Positions 17,557 to 25,990 of a stretch of DNA of 64,000 bases are shown one piece after another. The notes beneath the pieces are model-generated. The model was not told the origin of the DNA and made no database searches. It saw only the letters and a program-made list of their open reading frames with translations. Each line of letters starts with the position of its first letter. The stretch's first letter is position 1. Both the position numbers and the translations under genes were made by a program. Source of the stretch: Roseovarius aestuarii (GTDB lineage: Bacteria; Pseudomonadota; Alphaproteobacteria; Rhodobacterales; Rhodobacteraceae); contig JAPWHL010000002.1 in NCBI GenBank assembly GCA_027214255.1, positions 62,001 to 126,000 on the forward strand. The letters are read 5' to 3'.

Positions 17557-17961
17557 TCAGCCACGCATCCGCGCCTGATAGTCATGTTCCTGCCAGTTCG
17601 CGCGAAACAGCCATTGTTCCTCGGGTTGACGGGCGGCGAGTGCGCTGTCGATCTGGACCTCATCGAACCCGGCGCGCCGGGCCATGGCGTATTGATCTGC
17701 GATCACATGGCCGCGTGCACGCAGACGTCCCTTGTACCCCATCAAACGCAATTGGCGTGCAATGGTAAATCCGCGCCCGTCGGCTGAGCTGGGGAAATCA
17801 ATGCGGATCATGTTGATCTGTGGCAACCGCCCGGCCAGTTCCAATGGGTCATAGCTGCTGGGAAGGTCGATGCCGACACCGTCGCGCGCATCTTCCAGCG
17901 CGACAATCGGTGCAGTCCAAGTGTCCGGCCCAAAGCCGGTGTCGGTGACGATAACGCTCAT
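17557..17961 (-). CDS. DUF934 family protein of the sulfate-assimilation operon
   Basis: This 134-residue soluble protein of the DUF934 family accompanies cysI and cysH in alphaproteobacteria; its biochemical role is not settled. The start at 17961 has AAGGAG 7 nt upstream and overlaps the cysH stop by 4 nt (ATGA). A start 17 codons earlier lies deep in cysH and is unlikely. Conserved-looking parts are MIRIDFPSSADGRGFTIARQLR and GHVIADQYAMARRAGFDEVQ. Its conserved coupling to sulfite reductase suggests an accessory role in sulfite reduction, but this is inferred only from gene neighbourhood. Confidence 0.85.
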   Translation of the reverse strand: MSVIVTDTGFGPDTWTAPIVALEDARDGVGIDLPSSYDPLELAGRLPQINMIRIDFPSSADGRGFTIARQLRLMGYKGRLRARGHVIADQYAMARRAGFDEVQIDSALAARQPEEQWLFRANWQEHDYQARMRG

Positions 17962-18713
17962 GCGCTTTCTCCTTGTCTGGTGAGTTGTCCGTTGGTGAAA
18001 TGAATGCCGCATTCGGTTTTTTCCTGCCCACGCCAGCGTCCCGCACGCGGGTCTTCGCCTGCGGCGACTGGGGCGGTGCAGGGCGCGCAGCCAATGGAAG
18101 GAAACCCCTTGGCCACCAGAGGATGCCGTGGCAGTCGGTTTTCCTCAATATAGGTGCGCGCGTCACCGGGGGCCCAATGGGCCAGCGGATTGACCTTCAG
18201 CCGTCCCGTTGCGCGGTCGGCCTCAAAAAACTCCAGCCCTGCGCGGCTGCCGCCCTGATAGCGCTTGCGCCCCGTGATCCAGCCATCAAACCCCTCCAAG
18301 GCGTTGGCCAGCGGCACGGTTTTTCGCAAGGCACAGCATGCGTCAGTGTCGCGTTGATGCAACGTGTCATCAGGGTCGGCATTGCGCAGAGCCGATGCAT
18401 CGGTGCGGATGATGCGCAAATCACTCAGGCGCAGGCGTTCGGCCAGCTCCTGTTGATAGACCAGCGTTTCAGTAAACAGCATTCCGGTATCAAGAAAGAT
18501 CACCGGCGTGTCGCGCCGCGCCAAAGCCACCATATGCAACAATACCACCGATTCCGCGCCAAAGCTGCTGACCAGCGCCAGCTGTCCCAGATCCGGATCG
18601 TGGAGCGCACGCGCCAACACAGCGATCGCCGAATGATGGCGATAATCCGCATTCAATGCATCCGCGCGCGCCTCAAGCGTGTCATTCCGCTGCATAAGCA
18701 GAGGCCTGATCAT
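17958..18713 (-). CDS. cysH: assimilatory adenylylsulfate (APS) reductase, CysH family
   Basis: CysH reduces activated sulfate to sulfite. The 251-residue product has the pyrophosphate loop SSFGAES near residue 50, a CC pair in DACCALRK, the CxxC pair in GCAPC and the C-terminal KTECGIH with the nucleophilic Cys. The CC plus CxxC motifs bind a [4Fe-4S] cluster and mark APS-type rather than PAPS-type enzymes. The start at 18713 has AAGGA 8 nt upstream and lies inside the end of cysI, overlapping it by 32 nt; an alternative ATG at 18695 is possible. The downstream gene is coupled by ATGA. Confidence 0.92.
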   Translation of the reverse strand: MIRPLLMQRNDTLEARADALNADYRHHSAIAVLARALHDPDLGQLALVSSFGAESVVLLHMVALARRDTPVIFLDTGMLFTETLVYQQELAERLRLSDLRIIRTDASALRNADPDDTLHQRDTDACCALRKTVPLANALEGFDGWITGRKRYQGGSRAGLEFFEADRATGRLKVNPLAHWAPGDARTYIEENRLPRHPLVAKGFPSIGCAPCTAPVAAGEDPRAGRWRGQEKTECGIHFTNGQLTRQGESA

Positions 18714-20349
18714 AAAGAGCGTCCTTGAACGGAGCCAACCCAAGACGTTTGTACGCATCTAGGAAAGCCTCATCCGGGCTGGTGCGGTGGGCCAGATAGG
18801 CGCGCACAATCCGCTCTATCGCGGGAATGATTTCATCGGCGGAAAAGCCGGGGCCGGTCCGCTCGCCCAATTGCGCATCCGCAGCGCCATCACCACCCAA
18901 CGTGATCTGATAGCTTTCCACGCCCGCGCGATCCAACCCCAGAATGCCGATATGGCCGACATGGTGATGTCCGCAGGCATTGATGCAGCCTGAAATCTTG
19001 ATTTTCATCGGTCCGATCTCGTGCTCCAGTTTCAACGCGTCAAAACGGGTCGCAATTTCCTGAGCAATCGGGATCGAACGGGCGGTTGCCAAGGCGCAGT
19101 AATCCATGCCGGGGCAGGCGATGATGTCGCTGATCAGACCGATATTGGCCGTGCCCAAACCTGCCTCGCGCAGGGCTGTGTGCACCACGGGCAGGTCTGA
19201 TTTGTGCACATGCGGCAGGATCACGTTCTGTTCGTGGCTGACGCGCAATTCGTCATGCCCAAACCTTTCGGCCAGATCAGCCATGACGCGCATCTGATCG
19301 GCGCTGGCATCGCCCGGCGTTGCGCCATGGGCCTTCAGGCTGATGGTGACGATGGCATAGTCGGGGTGACGGTGCGCGGACAGGTTGGTATCCGCCCATG
19401 CTCGAAACAGCGCATTGCCGTTATAGGCCGCATCAAAATGATGTGTCGGGGCCTTGCGGAATTGAGGCGCCTCGAAATCCGCGCGGATAGCGCCCAGTAG
19501 CTGCTGATCAACACCGCTGAACGTCGGTTTTATCACGGCGAACCGTTGGCTTACGCGGGCTTTGATATCTTCGATTCCGTGCTCGTGCACAGTGATCTTG
19601 ATACGGCTTTTGAATTTGTTGTCACGCCGTCCCAGCAGGTTCCAAACACTGACAACCGCCTCCAGATAAGGCAGCAAGTCAGCCTCTGGTAGGAATTCAT
19701 GCAGGATTTTGCCGATCATGGGCGTGCGTCCCAAACCGCCACCGACAATGACCTGATACCCGATTTCTGCATCGCGCTGTACAATGCGCAGCCCGATGTC
19801 ATGGGCCTTTGTGACTGCGCGATCCATCGGGCTGCCCGTCACGGCGACCTTGAACTTGCGCGGCAGAAATTGAAATTCCGGGTGGTCGGTGGACCATTGG
19901 CGGATCAATTCGGCAATTGGGCGCGGATCGGCCACCTCGTCGGCGGCGGCTCCGGCAAAATGATCTGCGGTGACATTGCGGATGGTGTTGCCGCTGGTTT
20001 GAATGGCATGCATCTGCACCTCGGCCAACGCATCCAGCATGTCGGGCACATCGCGTAGATCGGGCCAGTTGTATTGGATGTTTTGGCGGGTGGTGAAATG
20101 GCCATAGCCCTTGTCCCACCGCTGAGCGATCATTGCCAGTTGTCTCATCTGCGTTGAATTCAACGTGCCGTAAGGGATTGCAACACGCAGCATATAGGCG
20201 TGCAGTTGCAAATACAGGCCATTCATCAGGCGCAACGGCTTGAACTCGTCCTCGGTCAGAGAACCGTCGATGCGGCGGGCCACCTGTGCACGAAACTGTG
20301 CGTTGCGCGTTGCCACAAAGGCCGAGTCAAATTCTGAGTAACGATACAT
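18682..20349 (-). CDS. cysI: sulfite reductase hemoprotein (siroheme, [4Fe-4S])
   Basis: This enzyme makes the six-electron reduction of sulfite to sulfide for cysteine synthesis. The 555-residue protein has two ferredoxin-like half-domains (LHAYMLRVAIPYGTLNSTQMRQLA and TRQNIQYNWPDL) and the siroheme/[4Fe-4S] cysteines in CPGMDYC and CINACGHHHVGHIGILG. No CysJ flavoprotein gene is nearby, so electrons may come from ferredoxin via Fpr. The gene follows a DUF2849 gene by 21 bp and overlaps cysH. Nitrite reductases share this fold, but the operon with cysH and cysG makes sulfite the likely substrate. Confidence 0.92.
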   Translation of the reverse strand: MYRYSEFDSAFVATRNAQFRAQVARRIDGSLTEDEFKPLRLMNGLYLQLHAYMLRVAIPYGTLNSTQMRQLAMIAQRWDKGYGHFTTRQNIQYNWPDLRDVPDMLDALAEVQMHAIQTSGNTIRNVTADHFAGAAADEVADPRPIAELIRQWSTDHPEFQFLPRKFKVAVTGSPMDRAVTKAHDIGLRIVQRDAEIGYQVIVGGGLGRTPMIGKILHEFLPEADLLPYLEAVVSVWNLLGRRDNKFKSRIKITVHEHGIEDIKARVSQRFAVIKPTFSGVDQQLLGAIRADFEAPQFRKAPTHHFDAAYNGNALFRAWADTNLSAHRHPDYAIVTISLKAHGATPGDASADQMRVMADLAERFGHDELRVSHEQNVILPHVHKSDLPVVHTALREAGLGTANIGLISDIIACPGMDYCALATARSIPIAQEIATRFDALKLEHEIGPMKIKISGCINACGHHHVGHIGILGLDRAGVESYQITLGGDGAADAQLGERTGPGFSADEIIPAIERIVRAYLAHRTSPDEAFLDAYKRLGLAPFKDALYDQASAYAAE

Positions 20350-20370
20350 GTTGGCGTCCTTTCGGGTGGC

Positions 20371-20670
20371 TCAGCGTGCGGCCTGTTTGCCGTGAAAATA
20401 GTTGGAAGGTCCGGTGCGGCGGAATTCTTCGCGAAAATGCGTGGGGCGTGGTCCGTCAGCATCCGGCGAGACATTGGCCAGATATGCGCCAACCACCTCG
20501 GATGCGCGGCCCTGCGCGCTGAGCAGACGCAGGTCTGCGTCCGCCTCATCAGTCAGAACATCTGCATCTGACAAATCGCGGGTCCATGAATCATCGGCCG
20601 TCAGGTAAACGACATCGCCTTCCAGCAAGGCGTTGGCGGTGATGACTTTGGGGGTGAATTCGCGTGACAT
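20371..20670 (-). CDS. DUF2849 family protein
   Basis: This is a 99-residue acidic soluble protein with no signal peptide or metal motif. It matches the small DUF2849 proteins that sit between cysG and cysI in alphaproteobacteria. Visible features are the opening TPKVITANALLEGDVVYLT and the C-terminal GPRPTHFREEFRRTGPSNYFHGK. Its ATG overlaps the cysG stop (TAATG), so translation is coupled. Function is unknown; constant linkage with sulfite reductase suggests help with siroheme loading or electron delivery, which is inference. Confidence 0.85.
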   Translation of the reverse strand: MSREFTPKVITANALLEGDVVYLTADDSWTRDLSDADVLTDEADADLRLLSAQGRASEVVGAYLANVSPDADGPRPTHFREEFRRTGPSNYFHGKQAAR

Positions 20671-21653
20671 TAAGCGGTCTCCATCAACAATGGGTACGAG
20701 GGTAGGGGCGCGATACCGGGGATGACGAAGATGTCGACCCCGGCGCGCCGCAATGTGGATTGCTGCGCGGGCGTGGGCGGTTGCGTCACCAATGACAGGA
20801 CATGCCCACCATCACGGGCCGCGTCGATTATGTTCCGGGGGGGCAGGGACGTTGCAAACGTGGCTTCGCGACGGGCCAGGTCCAGAATGGCGGGTGCGGT
20901 CGAGGGCGTATGCACCACCAGATCGGCCTCATGCAGCGCATTGCGTGTCTTGAGGGGGAGCAGTTCAGGATCATCGGCGGATATCACGGCAAACGTCACA
21001 CGCCCCTTGCCAGCCTTGGCGTTCAGATGGTCATGCAAATGCGTGCGCAAAACCGGGTCCAGATTGGCATCAGGATCTTGCTCCAACGCAGCAGGGCCTT
21101 TGGCAAAGAAAAACTCGCTCCAAAAGGTACGTCTGGCCCGGCCCAGTGGCAGGGCCTCGGCGACCTTGCGAAACCGCTGTGCGGCTCGGGCAAGCGTGCC
21201 CAGACGGGCAGGCAACATAGCCTCGATATCGGCCTTGATCGCACGGGCCAGAACGGGCGCGGTGCCTTCGGTCCCGATTGCCACGGTGACGGGGTCCCGA
21301 TCGACGATCGCGGGGGTGATGAACTGACTGGCTTGCAGATTGTCGACGGTGTTGGTCAGTGCCCCGTCGGCGCGGGCCAGCGCAACAGTGCGCGCATCCT
21401 CGATTGCGTCTTCATCGGCTGCATAAAACAGGGTCGCGCCCCGCACATCACCGGGTTCTAATGCACGACGTTTCAGGGTTAACCGCCCCGCACGGGCCCA
21501 TTCAACGATTTCAGCTGCGGGCTTGGGCGCATACACGATCAAACGGGCCTGCGTTTTCATCAGCAACCGCAACTTGGCCAGCGCGGCATCTGCACCACCC
21601 GACAAGACAACTCGTTGTCCTGATAGGGCTACAAAGATCGGAAAATGCTTCAT
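20670..21653 (-). CDS. cysG: CysG-like siroheme synthase with shortened methyltransferase part
   Basis: CysG N-domains oxidise precorrin-2 and insert iron to make siroheme, the cofactor of sulfite reductase. The 327-residue protein has the NAD-binding start FPIFVALSGQRVVLSGGADAALAKLRLL, the TPAIVDRDPVTVAIGTEGTAPVLARAIK catalytic region, and a dimerisation segment to about residue 210. The following 115 residues start like a uroporphyrinogen methyltransferase (VTFAVISADDPELLPLKTRNALHEADLVV) and end at VIPGIAPLPSYP, where that domain is only half complete. Methylation would need a separate CobA-type enzyme. It is first in the operon and divergent from an Lrp-family gene. Confidence 0.87.
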   Translation of the reverse strand: MKHFPIFVALSGQRVVLSGGADAALAKLRLLMKTQARLIVYAPKPAAEIVEWARAGRLTLKRRALEPGDVRGATLFYAADEDAIEDARTVALARADGALTNTVDNLQASQFITPAIVDRDPVTVAIGTEGTAPVLARAIKADIEAMLPARLGTLARAAQRFRKVAEALPLGRARRTFWSEFFFAKGPAALEQDPDANLDPVLRTHLHDHLNAKAGKGRVTFAVISADDPELLPLKTRNALHEADLVVHTPSTAPAILDLARREATFATSLPPRNIIDAARDGGHVLSLVTQPPTPAQQSTLRRAGVDIFVIPGIAPLPSYPLLMETA

Positions 21654-21672
21654 CGAACAGGCCTCAATCGGT

Positions 21673-21703
21673 TTGACTTGGCCCTATATATAGGAAATAT
21701 TCC
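21673..21703 (+). promoter_or_regulatory. promoter with overlapping palindromes between cysG and Lrp-family gene
   Basis: TTGACT (21673-21678) and AATATT (21696-21701), 17 bp apart, fit a sigma-70 promoter for the Lrp-family gene. The spacer contains the perfect 12-bp palindrome CCTATATATAGG (21683-21694), and GGAA-ATA-TTCC follows at 21693-21703. A regulator bound here would affect both divergent genes. The Lrp-family protein itself is the first candidate. Confidence 0.55.
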
Positions 21704-21796
21704 CACATTAGCGCCATACCCGCCGCCGAATAAGGACATTTGTTCCATTTCGACGTGCAATGGTCAGTAACATTCTATCTTTTAAGGAAAACCGGA

Positions 21797-22258
21797 ATGG
21801 CTGTTCGTATCGACGATTTGGATCGAAAAATTCTCGTGGAGTTGCAAGCAGATGGGGGGCAGTCGTTGGACGACATTGCGAAATCTGTTGGCAGCTCCAA
21901 GACCCCGGTCTGGAACCGGATTCGTAAGATGCGCGATGCGGGCGTGATCAAGCATCAGACCTATTTGCTGGATGCCGAAGCGCTTGGATTTGAGGCGTGC
22001 TTTTTCGTGCTGATCCGAACGTCTGAACATGACGCAAGCTGGCAACAGGCGTTTCTCAAGGCGCTGCAAGACCGCCCCGAGGTGCAAGAGGCGCATCGAC
22101 TGGCCGGTGATATCGATTATATCTTAAAGGTCCGGGTAAAGAATGCGCGCGCCTATGACACGTTTTATCAGGCGCTGATTTCCGAGGTCAAAGTGCATAA
22201 CGTGACAGCACTTTTATCGATGGAAGAGATAAAATCCACGACGTCCCTTCCGCTCTAG
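21797..22258 (+). CDS. Lrp/AsnC-family transcriptional regulator
   Basis: The 153-residue product has an N-terminal winged helix-turn-helix (LDRKILVELQADGGQSLDDIAKSVGSSK onward, residues about 8-60) and a C-terminal RAM-type ligand-binding domain (about 70-150), the layout of Lrp/AsnC regulators, which bind amino acids. The start at 21797 has AAGGA 8 nt upstream; an earlier in-frame ATG at 21740 would add 19 atypical residues. Divergence from the cysG-cysIH operon suggests control of sulfur assimilation, perhaps in response to cysteine or a related amino acid; the ligand is not shown by sequence. Confidence 0.9.
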   Translation: MAVRIDDLDRKILVELQADGGQSLDDIAKSVGSSKTPVWNRIRKMRDAGVIKHQTYLLDAEALGFEACFFVLIRTSEHDASWQQAFLKALQDRPEVQEAHRLAGDIDYILKVRVKNARAYDTFYQALISEVKVHNVTALLSMEEIKSTTSLPL

Positions 22259-23013
22259 ATATGTATAGAGCCTTCTAACGCATTGATAATCGGCGTAAAG
22301 TCAGCCTGTTTCAGGCTGGCCCCGCCAACCAGAGCGCCATCCACGTTTGAGACGCCAAATATTAGCGCGGCGTTATCCGGCTTTACCGATCCGCCATAGA
22401 GAAGACGCACGGACCGCCCTACACCCGCGCCAAACCGGCGTTCCAGACGGGCGCGGATGAAATCGTGCACTTCGCCAATTTGGTCCGGGCTGGCCGTCAG
22501 CCCGGTGCCGATGGCCCAGCAGGGCTCATAAGCGATCACAGTGTTTTCCCCGGTGGCCGTGTCAGGCACGGATGACGACAATTGACCGCCGATAATATCC
22601 AGCGTGTTGGCGGCTTCGCGCTGGGTCAGGCTTTCGCCAACGCAGATCACAGCCATCAATCCGGCGGCATGGGCCGCGCGGGCCTTGGCGCGAACATCAT
22701 CGCTGGATTCGTCATGATCCGCGCGGCGTTCGGAATGGCCAAGGATCACCGCCGTGGCGCCCGCATCGCGCAGCATACTGGCCGAGATGTCACCAGTGTG
22801 CGCACCCGCGCCCAAGGCGTGACAATCCTGACCGCCAATTTGCAGGGCATGGCCCTGAGCAACCTTGACGGCGCCGCTGACCAAGGTGACCGGGGGGCAA
22901 ATCAACAGATCGACGGCAGGGTCGGTATGCGCCACGCATATGGAGCGGACCTGCTCCAAGTCCTCCATCAGGCCGTTCATCTTCCAGTTCCCAGCCGCCA
23001 GTTTGCGCCGCAT
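22255..23013 (-). CDS. tpiA: triosephosphate isomerase
   Basis: TpiA interconverts dihydroxyacetone phosphate and glyceraldehyde 3-phosphate. The protein has 252 residues from the start at 23013, which follows an AAAGGGG ribosome site; an extension to 23040 lacks support. Catalytic residues are visible: Lys of GNWKMNG, His of ILGHSERR and Glu of AYEPCWAIGTG, and the phosphate-binding LLYGGSVKPDN. Its stop codon shares a CTAG palindrome (22255-22258) with the stop of the convergent Lrp-family gene, so the two genes overlap tail to tail by 4 nt. Confidence 0.96.
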   Translation of the reverse strand: MRRKLAAGNWKMNGLMEDLEQVRSICVAHTDPAVDLLICPPVTLVSGAVKVAQGHALQIGGQDCHALGAGAHTGDISASMLRDAGATAVILGHSERRADHDESSDDVRAKARAAHAAGLMAVICVGESLTQREAANTLDIIGGQLSSSVPDTATGENTVIAYEPCWAIGTGLTASPDQIGEVHDFIRARLERRFGAGVGRSVRLLYGGSVKPDNAALIFGVSNVDGALVGGASLKQADFTPIINALEGSIHI

Positions 23014-23023
23014 GTCGTCCCCT

Positions 23024-23350
23024 TTATGGTTGTAAATCAATTGCCTGTTGCGCCCAATGACACGCGATTTCCGGATCGTCTAGCGCCGCATCAGGCAGCG
23101 TCCAATAGCCCATCGTCGCCACTGATCCGCTTTTGCGTGCCATCGAAAACTTGCGTGCGCCCTCATCTGCAAGCCGAGAGGCAAAATCGCCGTCGACCTT
23201 CAGGAACAACGTACCGTCGCTACTAAGAATCGCGAAAATTGTCGTGTCCGCATAGAACGTCGCACCGCCCATCATCTTGCGATATGTGATTGTGCCCAAG
23301 GGCGCAAACAGGTCCCGCGTGTGGGCGATGTCGGCGTCCGAAACGCTCAT
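23024..23350 (-). CDS. TfoX N-terminal domain protein
   Basis: This 108-residue protein matches the TfoX/Sxy N-terminal domain alone: an opening helix (DIAHTRDLFAPLG), then TYRKMMGGATFYADTTIFAILSSDGTLFLKVD, and a C-terminal YWTLPDAALDDPEIACHWAQQA. Sxy activates competence genes with CRP in gammaproteobacteria, but single-domain relatives in alphaproteobacteria have unknown roles. The start overlaps the upstream IscA-family gene by 4 nt (ATGA type), which places it in the same transcript as Fe-S assembly genes. tpiA starts 10 bp beyond its end. Confidence 0.85.
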   Translation of the reverse strand: MSVSDADIAHTRDLFAPLGTITYRKMMGGATFYADTTIFAILSSDGTLFLKVDGDFASRLADEGARKFSMARKSGSVATMGYWTLPDAALDDPEIACHWAQQAIDLQP

Positions 23351-23712
23351 TCCGAGGGGCTGAGCGCAGTGTCAAACTTGATCGACTCACCGCACCCGCA
23401 GGCCTCGCTGACGTTAGGGTTGTTAAAGCGAAAGCCGGATTCCAGCAGGCTGACCTCATAGTCAATCTCGGTGCCAAACAGGAACATTTGCGCCATCGGG
23501 GCGATCATCACCCGCGCGCCGGACATTTCAACCACCTCATCGTTGGGGTCCACCTCGGTCACGTAATCCATGGTGTATTCCATGCCAGCGCAGCCGCCCT
23601 TTTTGACGCCAATACGCAGGCCCTGATGGCCGTCTTTGGCCATCAGTTTCGAGATCTGCGCGGCGGCCTTGTCGGTGATGGTGACGGCCTGTTTTCCGGG
23701 TATTCCAAACAT
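23347..23712 (-). CDS. sufA: HesB/IscA-family iron-sulfur assembly protein (SufA-like)
   Basis: A-type carrier proteins receive Fe-S clusters from a scaffold and pass them to apoproteins. The 121-residue product has the three family cysteines, one in KKGGCAGMEY and two in ACGCGES, plus FRFNNPNVSEA upstream of the pair. The ATG at 23712 has GAGG 10 nt upstream; a TTG two codons earlier is less likely. It is followed by a TfoX-like gene with a 4-nt overlap and preceded by sufT 29 bp upstream. ErpA and IscA have the same motifs, so the choice of sufA rests on the sufT neighbour. Confidence 0.88.
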   Translation of the reverse strand: MFGIPGKQAVTITDKAAAQISKLMAKDGHQGLRIGVKKGGCAGMEYTMDYVTEVDPNDEVVEMSGARVMIAPMAQMFLFGTEIDYEVSLLESGFRFNNPNVSEACGCGESIKFDTALSPSE

Positions 23713-23741
23713 CAGCAATGCGCCTCAATCGGTTGGTTCAA

Positions 23742-24104
23742 TTACATGAAACCCAGTTCCAGCCGGGCTTCGTCGCTCATCATATCCATGCCCCAGGGCG
23801 GCTCCCAAACCAGATCGACATCGACCTGTTTGATACCATCCAGCGGCTCGATCGCATCTGCGACCCAACCGGGCATTTCACCTGCAACAGGGCATCCCGG
23901 GGCAGTCAGGCTCATCTTGATTGTCACCGCATTCTCGCTGTCGATGTCAATCGTATAGATCAGGCCCAGATCATAGATATTCACAGGAATTTCGGGGTCG
24001 AACACAGTGCGGCACGCCTCAACCACAGCCTCGTATTGAGGGTGGTCGGTGGATGACGGGGCGATCAGCGGAATGCCTTCAAAGGGTTGTGGAGTTTCGG
24101 TCAT
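23742..24104 (-). CDS. sufT: SufT/MIP18-family iron-sulfur assembly factor
   Basis: SufT (DUF59) proteins help mature Fe-S proteins, as does the eukaryotic CIA factor MIP18. The 120-residue protein has the DPEIPVNIYDLGLIYTIDI signature and the conserved Cys in SLTAPGCPVAGEMPGWV; the C-terminal VWEPPWGMDMMSDEARLELGFM is typical of the SufT subfamily. It precedes sufA by 29 bp on the same strand. The rest of the suf operon (sufBCDS) is not in this window, so these genes form a detached accessory unit. Confidence 0.92.
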   Translation of the reverse strand: MTETPQPFEGIPLIAPSSTDHPQYEAVVEACRTVFDPEIPVNIYDLGLIYTIDIDSENAVTIKMSLTAPGCPVAGEMPGWVADAIEPLDGIKQVDVDLVWEPPWGMDMMSDEARLELGFM

Positions 24105-24227
24105 AAGCTGTCCTGCGTGTTTACCTGATCAAAGATATAGGGATTACCATGCGCTGCGTCCAGTGGGGCAGGCAGGATGATGCGCGATGTGTCGTCACGT
24201 TTTGCCCCGCGGGCGGGGCCTTGCGCG

Positions 24228-25628
24228 CTACTTGGACTTGCGACGGCGCACCGGGGCAGGGCGCACGCGTGTTTCGATCATATCGTAAAGCAATCCAACG
24301 ATATTTTTCCCGGTCGACCCTTCGATCCCTTCAAATCCCGGCGACGAATTGACCTCAAGAACCTTTGGCCCGCTTTCCGAGCGCAAAAGATCGACCCCGG
24401 CCATGTTCAAATCAAACGCCTTGGCCGCGCGCAGGGCGGTGTCGCGTTCATCCTTGGTGATCTTGACGGATTTTGCGCTGCCACCGCGATGCAGGTTCGA
24501 GCGAAAGTCCCCCTCGGCCCCGGTGCGTTTCATCGAGGCCACAACCTTGCCCCCGATCACCAAACAGCGGATATCCTCGCCCGCGGCTTCCTTGACGAAG
24601 TCCTGCACCAGAAAATTGGCCTTTAGGCCACGAAACGCGTCAATCACAGATTCGGCGGCCTTTTTGGTTTCTGCCAGAACAACGCCTTTGCCTTGGGTGG
24701 ATTCCAGCAGTTTTACGATCAAAGGCGCGGTACCGACCAAGGCGATGATATTGCCTGTGTCACGCGGACTGGCTGCAAAGGCCGTGTTTGGCATGCCAAT
24801 TTTGGAACGCGCCATGATCTGATGCGCGTGCAACTTGTCACGGCTGGCAACTATGCCGCGGCTGCCATTGACGCAAAACGTGCCGATGGTTTCAAACTGA
24901 CGCAGAATCGCGGCACCATAAGGGGTGATCGACGCACCGATACGCGGGATCACGGCATCAAACCTAGGCAGGCGCTTGCCGTCGTAATGGACTTCGGGGG
25001 CCATAGCGTTGATTGCCATATAGCAGCGCGTGGTGTTGATCACTTCGACCGTGTGACCACGGCTTTCGCCTTCTTCAACCAGACGCCGGGTGCTGAAATT
25101 ATCCTCGCGGCTTAGCACGGCGATGCGCAAGGCGCGTTCGGGTGCCGAGGCGCGCATTTGCGCCGAATGATAGACATCATAGCTGAGCTCGGGTTGCAAA
25201 AAACGGTCTGTTGCTACGATCGAGATGTGGTCCTTTAACGCCTGACGACCCAGTAACATGCGGCTGTTCATGGTGGCGCGATTGGTAAGCGTGATCTCGA
25301 TCGGCCAACTGTCACCGCCCACGTCCAACTGGGATTCGATCACGAAACGCGATTCTTTTTCGCCGTTGGACGACGTGACGTCACGCCGATCCACGATCAC
25401 CGCAGAACAGGGGATAACCAGATCATCACGCCCCGGAATCGGGTGAACGGTAAAACGAACCTTGGGTTTCCCGATTGGCCCAAAGGTTTCGATATCAAAG
25501 GCGTGAAGCGCCGATGTGCGCGCGCCAGTGTCGACCTTGGCGCGCAGGGCTGGCACGCCCAGTTTTGGCAGGCTCACCCACTCCTCCCAGCCAAATTGTA
25601 GCGTCGGAGTGTCTGGAGTGTCTGTCAT
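24228..25628 (-). CDS. fusion of retropepsin-like (RimB-type) domain with RimK-family ATP-grasp ligase
   Basis: The 466-residue protein joins two families usually encoded separately. Residues about 10-145 form the retropepsin-like 'ATP-dependent zinc protease' domain with the aspartic motif [13 protein letters not shown]. Residues about 165-455 form a RimK ATP-grasp domain, with [21 protein letters not shown] at the start, nucleotide-binding [16 protein letters not shown] and metal-binding [16 protein letters not shown]. RimK enzymes add glutamate to ribosomal S6 or other acceptors; RimB has been linked to limiting that modification. The basic tail [11 protein letters not shown] is unusual. 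It is followed on the same strand by sufT after a 123-bp gap. Confidence 0.9.
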   Translation of the reverse strand: MTDTPDTPTLQFGWEEWVSLPKLGVPALRAKVDTGARTSALHAFDIETFGPIGKPKVRFTVHPIPGRDDLVIPCSAVIVDRRDVTSSNGEKESRFVIESQLDVGGDSWPIEITLTNRATMNSRMLLGRQALKDHISIVATDRFLQPELSYDVYHSAQMRASAPERALRIAVLSREDNFSTRRLVEEGESRGHTVEVINTTRCYMAINAMAPEVHYDGKRLPRFDAVIPRIGASITPYGAAILRQFETIGTFCVNGSRGIVASRDKLHAHQIMARSKIGMPNTAFAASPRDTGNIIALVGTAPLIVKLLESTQGKGVVLAETKKAAESVIDAFRGLKANFLVQDFVKEAAGEDIRCLVIGGKVVASMKRTGAEGDFRSNLHRGGSAKSVKITKDERDTALRAAKAFDLNMAGVDLLRSESGPKVLEVNSSPGFEGIEGSTGKNIVGLLYDMIETRVRPAPVRRRKSK

Positions 25629-25654
25629 TTGCGCGCTCCTGCAAATACGTGATT

Positions 25655-25682
25655 CGCCCGCAAACTAGTGTGTTTGCGGGCG
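25655..25682. repeat. perfect 11-bp inverted repeat between nfeD-like gene and rimB-rimK fusion
   Basis: Arms CGCCCGCAAAC (25655-25665) and GTTTGCGGGCG (25672-25682) enclose a 6-nt loop. Neither strand has a T-run after it. It lies downstream of the nfeD-like gene on the minus strand and before the start of the fusion gene, so it is probably a terminator or RNA-stability element. Confidence 0.75.
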
Positions 25683-25717
25683 CAGTGTAACCGTTGGTGG
25701 TTAAAGGTTTGGTGATG

Positions 25718-25990
25718 CTATTTGTTTATGTCTTCACGGATAAAGCGCACCTGTCCGTTGGGCAGACGGAAGGCTCGGCGCAAGCCGATCCACGCCAGAA
25801 GAGACAGAACAGCAAAGATCACCAGCAGGGCGGTTAACCCCGGCGCGAGCCCGATCAGTAACAGGACAGACACCGCAGCCGCACCAATGGCAAAACCCAA
25901 AAGAACAAAGCCCGGCAGCAACAGTTCAGTCACCGCCAGCACCAGCGCCGCAGCGGCCCATACCCACCAGAGCGTCCATATCGCATCCAT
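25718..25990 (-). CDS. short NfeD-like membrane protein
   Basis: The 90-residue protein has hydrophobic segments at about residues 7-30 and 33-68, then a short hydrophilic tail (LRRAFRLPNGQVRFIREDINK). It matches only the membrane part of NfeD proteins and lacks the full C-terminal OB-fold domain, so it is a short version. Its ATG directly follows the TAA of the band-7 gene with no spacer, so translation is coupled. NfeD and stomatin-like proteins act together in membrane-domain organisation and quality control, which fits this pairing. Confidence 0.82.
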   Translation of the reverse strand: MDAIWTLWWVWAAAALVLAVTELLLPGFVLLGFAIGAAAVSVLLLIGLAPGLTALLVIFAVLSLLAWIGLRRAFRLPNGQVRFIREDINK

